64,000 bases of DNA from Cloeon dipterum (Eukaryota > Arthropoda > Insecta > Ephemeroptera > Baetidae): assembly GCF_949628265.1 (NCBI RefSeq), contig NC_088789.1, positions 22,499,883 to 22,563,882 of the forward strand, written 5' to 3'. The first letter of the stretch is position 1; every line of letters begins with the position of its first letter. The notes under the pieces were generated by a model that saw only the letters and a list, made by a program, of their open reading frames with translations, made no database searches and had not been told where the DNA came from. This document shows positions 10,901 through 22,695 of this stretch, one piece after another. Made by a program: the position numbers and the translations under genes.

Positions 10901-13900
10901 TAGAAGTGTCTAATTTACTTCATTTGATAATTTTTGTTGAAAAATCTGTCAAAATTCCCAAATCTAATTATAGCTCGTCCCTTTTATGTTTTTCACAGGA
11001 AGCTGGTCGGCGTCATCGACGGTGAAGCTGTCCCTGGACCCACCGTTCGTGCTGCCATCCCCCAGCTCATCGTTTACCGCCCCGATGGCGGGTCTGAGCC
11101 TGTCCACGACCCAGCAGGCGAGCCACGTAGCGGCCACGCGGGTCATCCACGACAAGCCGTCCGAGGAGTCAGAGGAGCCCGGCCCGCTGGTGAGGGCGAC
11201 GAGGGCGGTGGTGCTGGAAGCTGAAGATGAGCCCATGCCGCACACGGATGCGGGGGAGATGCCGTTTATGGCGACGGCCGCACGGGCGGCCAGGTCGATC
11301 GAGGCGGCGGCCACGTCGAGGCAACTGGTTCATCAGTCGGGGGAAGGGCGGAGGGCTCCACGGGTTGGTGTGACCGCAGTGGGGCCCATGTCGACGAGCA
11401 ACAGTGCGCGCCGTAGCGAACCGCAAATCAGTGACATTCTCGGGGGCATCGTCAAGCTGTTCGGCGGCGGGCCCAACCCCATGCCGGCCGTCGTGGCCGG
11501 TATGCCCCCGCCCCGGCCTATGCGGCCGCAGGGCTCGCGTATCAACAACCGCGGTCCGCCGCGCATCACCGACGTCGTCCTGCTGCAGAGCAACGCGTCC
11601 AGTACGCCGGCTCCGCCGCCATTCCCCTTCGTGAGGCCCATCAGTGGCATGGAGCCCCCGCCACCCCCGCGGAGGCCTCTCATGCCGGGAAGGAGGCCCG
11701 TTTTTCCAGACGGACCGATCGAATTGACGCCTGAGAGAGCGCCTATCGAGAAGGAGCCGCCCACGACGACCACCGAGGCGGCTACCACCACGTCCACCAC
11801 GACAACCACCACGGAGGCCACGTCCGAGGCTCCCGAACCCTCCTCCGAAGCCCCTAAATCTACAACCGAGGCACCTAAACCCACCACAGAGGCCCCCAGG
11901 CCTACACCGGAGGTTACAAAGTCGTCTCCGGAGACGCCAGCGCCGATTACGGAAGCGCCAATCCTGGAGTCATCCATTGCCGAGGTGGTGGCGGCCCCAG
12001 TCACCCCGGGGGCGTCGACGCCCCTGCCGGTAACGCCAGGGTGGTACGCCCCGCGACCAGGTCTCGTGCTCGACGACCCTGAGTTCAAGCCTGGTGGCGT
12101 TGCGGCCGCAGGGCCGCCACCGCCCATCATCACGGCACCCGTGCGGCGTCCCCCCGCGGTTGGAGAGGTCTTCGACGTGACCGTGTCCGCCATCCAGGGT
12201 CCCGGCGGCCAAATTCAGGGCGGGCAGCACATCCTGACGCGTCCACAGGCCGCCGGCGCCAACTCACCTGACGACCAGGTGTCGATCGACGGCCGCAAGA
12301 CCTACATCAGCCTGCTGCCCACGCAAACCCTGGATGAGCCGGCGTCGTCGGCGGCGCCGCCGTCGCCGCAGCCACCTCCCATTGCTGCCCCGCTGCCGGC
12401 GGTCGGTCAGGCGGTGGCCGTGCCCAGCGGCGGCCCGCCTCCAAAGCCGGCTCGACCGACGGCGCCCAAGCGGCCGCCGGTGCGCATCGACACGTGCATC
12501 GTCGGCGACGCCAACACGTGCGACGCCGCGCAGAACGAGGCCTGCCGAACGGAGGCTGGGGTCAGCTCGTGCCACTGCAAACCTGGACACAGCAGACGGA
12601 AGCACCGCGAGCCCTGCCGAAGTGAGTCGCCCAGTACCCACCCGTCGACTGATTTTCTAATTTATTTTTCAAATTGCAGGAATCGTCTCGTTGGCCCTGA
12701 ACCTGAGGATCGACCGAGTATACGAAAAACGCATGGCCTGGAACAAGGCTCTCTCCGACTCTGACTCAGATGAATTCCAGGAGCTCTCCTGGGAGGCAGT
12801 TCGAGCTGTACGTATTTCTTCTCAGAATTATTATTAAATCAATAACCAGGTTTTATATTTTAAATTGAAAAGTTATTATCTCAAATACAAAATGTGAGAC
12901 TTTTTGAAAAGATCTAACTCTATCTCGGCTCTTTCAACTAGCGTAAGTGGAAACTTTTTGCTTTACAAAAGAGTCAGAGCCAAAAGCTCTCATCGCGAAG
13001 GAAAAATTTAATTAATCTCAGAAGTGTAATTGATCTCATAAAATATTTATTTAAACCAAATTTCACTAATATTAAAATCATTTATATTTTAGATCAATTT
13101 TGGCTATTTATTTCCTTCATCTGTATATTGCTAAAGCTAAAATTTTGACCACTATGATCGCGATTCATTTAATTAATTCTTTATTTTTTCTTCTTCTTAA
13201 AATTTTTTAACGTTTTAATTCAAATATTAGATCGATTCAGCAATGGGGATGACTCCATTCTCCGACGACTTCATGGGTGCCAAGGTGAACGCGTTCACAG
13301 CCGGACCACCGCTGGTGGCCAACATGACGTTGCAGTTGGCCGAGACGGCCGAGACCGTGCGTCCAGGCGTGCGGAACGACGTGCAGCGCCACCTGATCGG
13401 CGCCATCACGCGGCGCAACAACAACGTCGGCGATAGTGCCCTGTGGGTGGACAAGGCGTCTGGCGCCGTGTCCGGCGTGGCCGATGTGGACGAGTGTGCC
13501 AACGCGGAGCTGAACGACTGCCACGCCAAGGCCACGTGTGCCAACATCTTCGGCACGTACAGGTGCTCTTGCGAGGCCGGTCTGCGAGACCCGTGGGCCG
13601 GAAACATCCAGAGGAGCGGCAGACAGTGCGAGGCGTGTCCGGCCGACTTCTGCAGCAACCGCGGAGAATGTAGCTTCAGCTCGACTGGAGAGCGGATCTG
13701 TGCTTGCAGTGGAAATTTCTTTGGCAGCCAATGTGAGATGGACGGAGAGGTGGGACTTATTTAATTGAAAATTATTATAGTTCTATTACCTCATTTTTAT
13801 TTAATTTTTTACTAAAAAGCTCATAGTAAAATTGTAGACTTATATAGACTGCCGATTTTTTTTTTAGCTTTCAATGGTGCAATTTTAAGCCATTATTTGA

Positions 13901-15990
13901 ACCATACTGTACTACAAACACCTAATTCGGCTTAAAATCTGGTGCATAAGAGCAAATTTCTGGCTCGTTTGTGAAAATTGCGAAAATTGATCCGAATTCT
14001 AAAATTTTATTTGGTGCGCAGCTCCAAAATTTGTTTCTCCCATTTTTCAGTCAACGTTATATTTGTCTGGTACGGAATTTTCTTAGTAAATTTCGTAATT
14101 TAGATAAACAACTAAAAAATTAAACACCTTACAAAAATAAAGAAATCAAATTTCCGTTTAAAATAATTGCTTTTTAAATTCTTGAGACGTATGAACTGTG
14201 CTAAAATCACTAAAATTCCGTTTAAAATCATCTAAATTGGATAAGAAACTTCTTAAATCTTCTAGATTGCTAAAAAATGAAAAAATAATAAAAAACATGA
14301 ATTTACTCAAAAATGGACTGCGACTCTCTGTAATAAACTGAACCATTTATTAGAAATTAAAATAATAAATATGAACCAGGTCTTGGGCGTTGCGATCGGC
14401 GCCGCGGTAGCTGCAGTGCTCATCATCGGTTTGACGCTGTACGGCCTGTGCATGTGGAGCCGCAAATGGAACCGCGAGCAGCAGAAGATGGAAATGATGT
14501 CGACGCGCACCGGCCTCACCTCGCCCGTGTTCAGCTACATGGCGGCGGCCGCGGCGGCATCGTCGGCCGCCTCTGTCAAGAACGGCATGCCGCCCACGAC
14601 GCCGGCCGCCTACGTGTCCGTCGAGGACAGGCTCAGATGGGCCCACATCGCCGACGTCATGGCGCAGAACCACTACGCGGTAAATAAATACATATTTTTT
14701 TTAAATCTATTAGTCGGTAGCAGAAAGCGTAAATTTTTAGTACGCGCTGAAAATGCATGAAAATAGCTAGAAATATTTAGTATGACAACACAGGTGCACT
14801 ATACAGACATACAAATTATGGATGATATTTAGAAAATTTAAAAACATATTTTTTAAATGCATGATTTGCACTTTATTCCATGCACACACAATTATAGGAC
14901 AGTGTAGATATTAAAGACGGTGATGCTTCGCTACATACCACACACTATTTTGCATGAAACTTGATTCAAAATTTTGGAATCTGAATTAAACAATAATGTG
15001 GTAAAATATCGATTTTTAGACCGTTGGACAAAATGTGCCAATTTTGCCGGCGTGGAAGAAAAATTTCGTAGGAACCCAAGAGAAACGAAAACTCGTAAGG
15101 ATCCCAAAAAATATTTATCACAAACACAAATCCAGCAATTGATCGAAAAATAACGCGATAGGCAGAAAAATCGCGGTTCCTCCTTGAATACACGATAATT
15201 TTTCAATTTCCTTTTTCGTTCAAGCAAAATTTTCTAAATACAATTTTTATATTATGCAGCCTGAGCCGAACATGTGTCCAACACGGCCATCATCCGCCGT
15301 GTTTTATCCGAGTCTGCCGGTCTTGTACCAGCAGGCGCGGCCGCCGCCTCCTCCAGCCACTGGGCCACCGGACAGCAGCGACGAGGAGGACAATCAGGGC
15401 CTTTTGGGCCGCAACTTCCAAGTGCCGAGGCCCAGAAGTCGGGCAACCTCTATTGCGGTAAGAAAATTAAATTAAATTCGCCTTCAATTGGCACGTAGAT
15501 ATGTAACCGAAAATAAAATCGAATTAAAAAGCAATATATTTTTGCGCTTAGCAGGGATAAAAAAATCTTTAGAACAAAGCTTTAGCAGGCATTTCAATTT
15601 TAAGGTGTTAAATAGAAAAAAATTAATATCTAGACATAGATTTACAAATTTTTTTCAGTAAAGCCAGCTTCATGTTTTTAAAATTGTGCAAATAATAAAA
15701 TAATTTATCTTTTAAATTTGCCCAAAAATATTTAAATTATTTCAAGACTGGACTTTTTTAATTTCATCTATAAATCTATAATTATATTTCAACCTATTAC
15801 ACATTTTTATTATTTTTCCTTCAGCTAAATTTTAATCCTATAATATTTTTTATTGCAGAATCAGAGCGGCATCTACTACGACCTGGACTTTGAGACACGG
15901 CCGGCGCCAGTGCCCGCTCCAAGGTCGACGTTGCCGCGACCGCCGCCCATCCCGATGGCCACGTACGGCCAGTTCGCCTTTCGAGGCTGA
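7996..15990 (+). CDS. Mucin-like SEA/EGF-domain single-pass membrane protein
   Basis: Seven coding exons: 7996-8077, 10999-12621, 12680-12807, 13231-13749, 14380-14679, 15260-15457 and 15859-15990. All phases close, giving about 993 residues. The start was chosen because MRTKLVCVVSVLVLGVAMS is a clear signal peptide; the frame is open upstream without one. Next comes a Pro/Ala/Ser-rich ectodomain with a Thr/Glu/Pro mucin tract (about 280-355, repeated TTEAPKP-type units) and a small Cys cluster (about 525-565). A SEA-like region (about 570-690) follows, then EGF modules with the calcium-binding start DVDEC and six-Cys spacing. A hydrophobic helix begins VLGVAIGAAVAAVLIIG (785-810), followed by a Trp/Arg stop-transfer and a 180-residue proline-rich tail. 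No SEA GSVVV-type autocleavage site is obvious. This suggests a cell-surface or matrix protein of epithelia; I do not recognise the orthologue. Confidence 0.8.
8078..10998 (+). other. First intron (2.9 kb) of the SEA-domain gene
   Basis: Bounded by CAG|GTAAAC and TTTTTCACAG. It contains a GC-richer block around 9700-10330, including a CATATATAGG TATA-like sequence near 9750, which could be an internal promoter or enhancer. Open frames at 8727-9194 and 9819-10154 show no family resemblance and are probably chance. Confidence 0.5.
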
Positions 15991-16248
15991 ATCCAGGATT
16001 GTAAACACACACACAAAAAAACAAAGAAACACACTTAATTGCTCACAGACAGGACTGGACCATTGAATATGCATACTTTCGCTGCTTAAAAATGTTGATA
16101 TTTATGCGCTACTACATACAATGAATGATAATTATAAAAAGTGAGCCTTTGCATGACTGAAATCAAACGGGACAAATGAGTGTTCGCGACGTGAAAGTGG
16201 CGGCTGCGTGTTCAGCGTGTAGATGACTTTATTTATATATACAAACTT

Positions 16249-16254
16249 AATAAA
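16249..16254 (+). terminator. Poly(A) signal AATAAA of the SEA-domain gene
   Basis: This AATAAA lies 259 bp after the TGA at 15988-15990. It is the first good signal in a short 3' UTR. The next gene to the right is on the opposite strand and converges on this one. Confidence 0.5.
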
Positions 16255-17092
16255 TAATGCAGTTGTCAAACAATAGATCAAGATGCGTGTCTGATTGAAT
16301 CAACAACCTTATGGGTACAATGGAAAGTTCTGGCTTATTGCGATGTGCCATTAAACTAAAATTAAGATCCATTTTCTCTTCGATCTTTGATTGCTTTGAA
16401 AAATAAGTTGCTTGAATAGCCTGAGCTGAATGGAAAAAATACTTTCCAGAAATTAACGCCCTATTCTACATTTTTGAAGGTGTACAAAAATTAGCACAAT
16501 GAAATGAACGCTCATTGAAACTTGTAGGGAAACCCTTTTCCAATTTTATCTTAGCATTATGTGCTCTACATAAGACAAAAAACTTAATTAGCAAATAGTT
16601 AAAAAAAACTGGTTCAAACTTATGTTTGTTTATGTTAATCAATTCATCCTATTGGTCAATAATGGTGTTTCCAAGTTCCAGATAAAAATCATAAAAATAT
16701 TGTTTTTCAGGGTTTTTACACATGATTTTTATTTATTTTCGCACATTTACAGTGGCTAAATTTGAAAGATTTTTTAAGTCTTAATTTAAAAATTAACCAT
16801 AAATTACACTAGCAATGACCTAAACTTTTCATATATCACGGATATAATAACAGAATACAAAAAAATATCAAAACCAACTTGAAAGATTAATTTGTTCCTT
16901 GTGCTTTTCGTATATAACTTATTGACTACTATTTTAAATCCAAATTAATAACAAGAAAACTTCACAGTTCTCACCAAATTTTTTTTTTCATAAAATAACC
17001 ACCTGGAAAATTTTTTCAAACCCTGCTTAAAAATTGTGCACTTTCAATGTATATTTGTATTAAATAAAACGTTTCATATAAATTTAGCAAAA

Positions 17093-17098
17093 TTTATT
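17093..17098 (-). terminator. Poly(A) signal AATAAA of DDX49
   Basis: TTTATT on the plus strand is AATAAA on the minus strand, 79 bp beyond the helicase stop codon. Confidence 0.5.
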
Positions 17099-17176
17099 TC
17101 AATATATTAGATCATATCTTAGCACGTTTTTGAGTTTAGATTCATTTCGCGAAAATTTGCAAGCATATTCTTAGTG

Positions 17177-19083
17177 TCACGAGCTTGCTGCTTGCTCCCT
17201 CTGCTTTTTCCTTTCCGTCCTAGCTTTGATGGCGGCTTTGATCTTCTCCTTGCGCAGCTTCTTTTTGTACTTGTCCTTCTTCTGCAGCACCCTGTCCGGG
17301 TCCTTGCCTGCGAATACGATGTCCTTGCGCTTGTTCAGCTCCTTCTTCTCCATGAAGTCAGTCTCGTCCAGCTCAATCTCCGCCTGCCTCCTCGTCACAG
17401 TCACTTCTGTGAAGATTTTTGAAACTTCCTTTTCTGTAATCAGAAATATTCAAGTTAGAAATTCCTCGATTTTTTATATAACATTTCTGAGCTGACCGTC
17501 AACTGGGTATTCGGTGAGCTTGGTGTTGATCAATTCTTCAATGGCGTGCAACAAATTGATGTCGTTCGGTGTGACAAGGGTGACTGCACTTCCGCCTCGA
17601 CCCGCCCTGGCCGTCCTGCCTACCCGGTGCACATAGTCCTTTGGGATGTTGGGAACCGTGTGGTTGATCACCAGCTCAACCTCTGGAATGTCCAAACCTG
17701 CGGAAAACAAAATGGTTATATAGGCTTCGGAAATTTCATCCGTTGTCTATTTTTTATAATTTCTGTACCAATCAGGAATTAAAAAATTACTATTAACTGA
17801 CCAAGAAAAAACTAATATTACAAACAATTTAATTCTGCTCTTTGATTTTCAATTTTTTTTTTAATTTCTTTGAGATTATCAGAGTCTGGTGTTGTTTTTA
17901 CCTCTGCTTGCGACGTCTGTGGCTATGAGGATTTTCACATTGTTTGATTTGAACTTATTCAGGGCAACGAGGCGCAGCTTTTGGGAAATCATTCCGTGCA
18001 GACAAACATTTGTGAAGCCTACTTCGTTAAGGGTCATGCTCAGCAGCTGGCAGTTTCTGTAAAAAATTGTTACAATTAATAAAAAATAAAATTAAACAAA
18101 CCATTTATTTCTATTATTACTTCCGTAATTTTCGATGCTTACTTGCACGTTTTGGTGAAAACCATAATTGAGCCCCTCGGGTGATCCTCTTTGAATTTGC
18201 GAATGACCTGCACCAGGTAGCCATCCTTAACGGCCGTGGGACACAAAACGTAGTGCTGCTTGAGCGTCTCAACAGTGCTAACCTCGCTTTTTGTTTCGTG
18301 CAAAAACATCTGCAAATTAGTCCATGCGATAAATAAATTGAAAATTTCGTCCTGCATCAATTTCAAACCTCTTTCTTCGCAACCTTTCGCACTTTGTCCA
18401 GTGTGTCGGTCATGGTGGCGCTGAACAAAAGGTTTTGCCTTTGCTCAGGCAGAGCTTCAAAAATCCGCTTCAGCTGCTCGTCGAAGTCGCCGCTCAGGAT
18501 TCTGTCCGCCTCGTCGATGACCAGAAATTTTATCTTTTTTAAAGTAAAGGTTGCACAACTTCCAAGGTGGTCGTACAGTCTACAATTAAAAAGTCAATTT
18601 AAGAGTTCTGGAGTTTTATTAAATATTTAAACGGTGCTCACCTTCCTGGGGTGGAAATAACGACGTGCGGCCTTTTCGACAGTTCCATTCCCTGCCGCAT
18701 CATGTCCATGCCTCCCACGATGACGCACTGTCTCAACCCGATCGGTTTGCCCATGATTTGAAACTGGTCCGCAATCTAAAGGAAAAAATTGATTAACACC
18801 AGTGAAACGTGGTTTTAAATTAATTTACCTGGTAGGCTAATTCTCTGGTTGGCGTCAGAACGAGGGCGAAGATTCCGTAAGGGTCCTCGCTGAGGACCTG
18901 CAGCAGCGGCAGGGCGAAGGCCAGGGTCTTCCCGCTGCCCGTCTTCGCGCAGCCGATGCAGTCCTTGCCCGCCAACACCTGCGGGATGCACTCCTTCTGG
19001 ATTGGCGTCGCGTTTTCGATGCCGACCATCTGGCACTGTTTCACGATCCACGGCTTCAAGCCCAACGCTTCGAAAGAACCCAT
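17177..19083 (-). CDS. DDX49: ATP-dependent RNA helicase DDX49 (Dbp8 / fly Dbp45A family)
   Basis: Seven exons on the minus strand: 19083-18829, 18775-18642, 18579-18369, 18309-18143, 18056-17902, 17697-17497 and 17433-17177. Together they encode 459 residues, close to the roughly 480 of the human protein. All DEAD-box motifs are visible: AKTGSGKT (46-53), PTRELAYQ (78-85), VGGMD, TPGR (127-130), DEAD (152-155), SAT (183-185), [12 protein letters not shown] (near 300-312) and [11 protein letters not shown] (331-341). The DDX49 group is indicated by the opening [11 protein letters not shown], by [21 protein letters not shown]-type sequence and by the basic tail ending [10 protein letters not shown]. 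The family acts in the nucleolus in 40S ribosomal subunit assembly. An in-frame GTG lies three codons upstream; the ATG at 19083 is preferred. Confidence 0.93.
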
Positions 19084-19623
19084 CTCGGCCACAAATTAAT
19101 TTCAAATCTATTTATAAAACAGCATAACACGAACAATCTTTGCGTCCGTATCCACATGTAATGCGAACACATGTAAATAAAGGGGCGTTGCAGCTAGATG
19201 GCTAGTGCGCATGCCCGCTGAAGGTTTGAAAGAGCGCCAAATCCACGAGGCAGCTTTACTATTAGAGCAACGGATTCATCTATGTATGTACTTAAACGTT
19301 TTAAACTATTATTTTAAACAGCTCTGAACTGTAAAAATAGCCACAAAGAGGCAAATCAGACCAATTAAATTTTATGGTGTTTCACGGGCAAATGAGTCGT
19401 CCATTTAATGTAATAAGGAGGCAAATAATGCCTGTTTATTTGATCTTTTTAAACTAGTGTATATTTATCGTATTTATTTTCCACAAAATTAAATTCTGAA
19501 CATTAATATATTTTCATTTAACATTTGACTTAACAATAACGCAGCGGCTTATCATACAATTTCAGTTGAGCAACTTCTGAAAATTTCGAAAATTTCCGAA
19601 ATTTCTCTCTTTTGGATTTAATC
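19084..19623. other. Short intergenic region between arginase and DDX49
   Basis: Arginase (3' end) and DDX49 (5' end) lie in tandem on the minus strand, 540 bp apart. The region should hold the DDX49 promoter and the arginase 3' UTR. AATAAA on the minus strand occurs at 19473-19478 and again at 19435-19440. No coding sequence was seen. Confidence 0.6.
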
Positions 19624-21896
19624 CTATTTCTGATCGGCCTTCTGGTATCCAGGAATTTCCTGATTGAGAAGGGGTGGCATTCCGCGCCTCTTGTATCCAA
19701 ATCCTGCTCTGACGACCTGCTTTGCAGCGTCCACGGTGATTTTGACATCCTTCTCAGAGCCGATGAGAGGGTTGACCTCGACTAGATCCATGGCGCCCAG
19801 CGTTCCTGACGCAAACACGGTTTCCATGATGTGCACACCCTCGCGCAGACTCAGGCCACCCCTCTCTAAGAATAATAAAATAATGTATTTAGGGTGTGAT
19901 TATTTGAAATTGAGACACACCAGTGGTGCCGGTGCTCGGGGCCTCCAGTGGGTCCAAACTGTCGATGTCGAAGCTGACGTGTAGGGAGCGTTCTCCATTC
20001 GGGTTAATCGCCTCCAGGGCCCGTTGTGTCACCTCGTGCACCCCCAGCCGCTCCACGTCCTCCATGGCGAACGCGGTCACTCCAAACTTCTCCAGAATCA
20101 GCCTGAAATAGTAAATCAAAGCTTGATTAATTGAACTTGGGGCAAACAAAATTATTATATACCTCTCGTACTCATCAACTGACCGCAAGCCGATGTAAGC
20201 TATGTTTTTGATTGACAGCCTGAAATTAAATTTGATTTTGTATACAAAATTTAACTAAAAGACGATAAAAATATTTTGGAAGATTTTAAAGAACGTTCAA
20301 ATATTTAATTTGATTTGTTTGGATAAAATTGCCGTTGGAATTTTTGGAATCAGCTGTCAATTGCTGGACAAAGAGAGCGGCCAGTACATTGTGACGTCAT
20401 CATTAGGTGTTCAGGACACACCACTTCTGATGCCCTGATTCTTGTTCTTTGCCGGTTGGTGGGGATTTAAATTGGAATAAAAATGAAGGGAATCCAAACA
20501 AGCAGCCTTTTTAACAATGATTTTCTTTGCCATCCTGAGGATTGATGACGTCATAATTAACGCTGGCCTTTAAAGACCCCTGAAGCTTACTTATCAATTT
20601 ATTTAAATTGCGAAATGGCGAAAAAGGTTCGCCATCAGGGGGCCTTGTTTTTACCAACGTATAGTAGCCGATTAACAAAATTTCCTTGAGGCACTCTGAC
20701 TGCCAGAATGTTCTGCTTCAGAAGGAAAAATTAATGCTTTAATTAGGCGTTCTTTCTTCTTTCTAAAATTCAGTTTCTTACACATTTATTATATTAGTGA
20801 AATTTTAAACCACTCCTCAATTTAAATTTCACTCACATGGGCACTTGCCAGTCCATATTGGGCAGGTAGGGCCAGTAGTCGGCCAGTTCCTTGACCAAAA
20901 GGGCCACCGGCATGCCGTGCAGGTTGCCCGTGGGCGACGTCGCGCTCGTGTTGATGTCGGCGTGTGCGTCGATCCAGAGCACGGCGAGGTCACCCTTGGC
21001 CTGGTAGTGGCCGTCGATGGTGCCAACCCCCATCGAGTGGTCGCCGCCAAGCGACAGACATAGCCGCCCGTCCGACAGCACTTGTTTCACGCTGCTCGAA
21101 ACCTGTCCAGAATTAAAATTAAAAACGGAAAATTACAAATTAGGAGGGAATTGCACAATCTGCTGGTGGCGAAATAAATATTTAGAGTTTTACCTTTTCC
21201 ATGCAAGCCGCAAAATCATCATATTCGCGCATGTTGCTCAATTGCTTGCCCACTGGCACAACTTCGTACTTGACATCGCCGTAATCTTTGACGTCACATC
21301 CTTAAAAATATGCGTGGTTAACAAAATTGTTGCTTTTAAATTTGAATTTATTATTCTAGAAATTTCAAAAATTTGCGACTTAATAAAAAATACTTGTGAG
21401 AGGATACAATCCACAGGTAATAAAAACCTAGTGGAATCTTGTGTAAGGTGGATGATAGGAATGAAATTCGAGGAACTTGAGGCACCCGAGGAATTCCACT
21501 CACGCTCACAGTCATTTCTCTTTTAGATTGTGTCGCATTTTTTTAGATGAAATTTTACTGTATTTAAGCCTAGTAAAACTAATTAAAATAATTTAATTAT
21601 TTAAAATGCCAAGAGTCAATAGACAAATTTGAATTTCATTCTCTTACCAAAGCTCGAAAGGTCTTGAATCACTCCCGCTGCTCGCAAAACTTCAGGTCCG
21701 CGGCTGACGCCCGTGTTGCGCTGAAAGTGCCGGACAATAATTATAAAAACCAGTTATTTTGCAACGCGAATCGCCTTACCTGTCCCTTCTCAAAGGGCAC
21801 CCCTACGACTCCGACCCTGCATGCGGCCTGGTCGCTGAGCAGCCGAGCGAAAACACTTTTGGCAGGCTGCTGCAGAATTCGGCGGATTGCGTTCAT
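19624..21896 (-). CDS. Arg: Arginase, probably mitochondrial (arginase-2-like)
   Basis: Seven exons on the minus strand: 21896-21780, 21720-21648, 21300-21194, 21102-20837, 20219-20163, 20102-19921 and 19865-19624. They encode 347 residues. The product hydrolyses L-arginine to ornithine and urea using a two-manganese centre. All metal ligands are present at a constant offset of 20 from human ARG1: H121 (GGDHSMG), D144, H146 and D148 (DAHADIN), H161 (NLHGMP), and D252 and D254 (SFDIDSLDP). The first 22 residues ([20 protein letters not shown]) are Arg-rich, lack acidic residues and can form an amphipathic helix, as expected of a mitochondrial presequence. Intron 4 carries two palindromic CRE motifs. 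The gene is head-to-head with the phosphomutase gene. Confidence 0.95.
20392..20553. promoter_or_regulatory. Two palindromic CRE motifs in arginase intron 4
   Basis: TGACGTCA occurs at 20392-20399 and at 20546-20553, within the 617-bp intron between arginase exons 4 and 5. A third exact copy at 21289-21296 lies in coding exon 3, where it encodes part of C-D-V-K. TGACGTCA is the CREB/ATF consensus. Three perfect copies within 900 bp is more than expected by chance in AT-rich DNA. Use as an intronic enhancer is inference. Confidence 0.35.
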
Positions 21897-22695
21897 TTTT
21901 CTGTGTGGAGCACACGAGAAAGGTCGCAATGCCAACTGGTTTTTGCTTCTTTCTGACCGCTCTGCGAGAGATAAAATAAATAATGTTGCTTTTTCCTCCA
22001 GCCGGCGGCTACTGTGCGAGTGAAGAGTGACCGTGAGCGACGGACGTGAATGAAAAATATATATCAACGTTACGTGTAGTTTTCGACTGTCGGCTCAGAT
22101 GGCGTTTACAATTTCTGACGCGCTTTGTCAGACCGCATGATCGCCTGGATTTTTTTGCTATGCGTGTGCAATACGCAAAAATAATACAAGGAAAAATTTC
22201 AGGCAATTTTTACTTTTAAATTTTAAATTATCGAATCATGACTAAAGCTCTGCGCGCATTTTCATATTTTTTATATCAAAATTTTAATTTATATCTGTTA
22301 TTTAATTTAAAATCCACTGTACCATTCAAAATAAAATAAAATTTTATAAAATTAATAGCGTTTTTTTATTGTTCTATTTTTTTTAATTTATCCAGTGCCC
22401 ATTTGACAATTTTAGGCCTTTAAAATGTGTAAACTATTTTTTAAAATTAATGGATGCATTTTTAAAAAATTAAATAAAAACAAACTGAAGAATAAAAAGT
22501 TTCATTCTCGAAATATTTCATATTCATTTCACGAAAAAGATTTCTTAAGAGTAAAATTAAATCTGTAGACGAAATCAATTTGAGCTGTTGATCACAATGC
22601 TTGTGGGTGACGTTGATAAAACGACAGCTGACCCAAGGGTCACAAAAAGATAAAGGGTTGACTGCCAGACGACAGACTTCAGCCCCTGGAGCAAC
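21897..22695. promoter_or_regulatory. Divergent promoter region between arginase and PEP phosphomutase
   Basis: The two ATGs face away from each other and are 799 bp apart. The arginase-proximal part (21900-22150) is GC-richer. The middle (22200-22500) is strongly AT-rich. The phosphomutase-proximal part contains GTGACGTTG near 22608 and an everted TGACCC-GGGTCA repeat. No coding sequence lies between. Confidence 0.5.
22629..22642. promoter_or_regulatory. Everted nuclear-receptor-type repeat TGACCC-AA-GGGTCA
   Basis: Two perfect inverted half-sites (GGGTCA on each strand, pointing outward, 2-bp spacer) lie 54 bp upstream of the phosphomutase ATG. Half-sites of RGGTCA type bind nuclear receptors. 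The specific receptor and any function are unknown. Confidence 0.35.

Noticed and set aside
11333-12193. 286-codon open frame on the minus strand
   Set aside because: It is antisense to the GC-rich mucin exon 10999-12621. Its Gly/Val-rich translation is the mirror of the Pro/Thr-rich coding strand, and the plus-strand frame has signal peptide, domains and matching splice phases.
13227-13731. Minus-strand open frames of 143 and 164 codons
   Set aside because: They lie opposite the SEA/EGF exon 13231-13749, whose plus-strand frame shows EGF cysteine spacing. The antisense frames are composition shadows.
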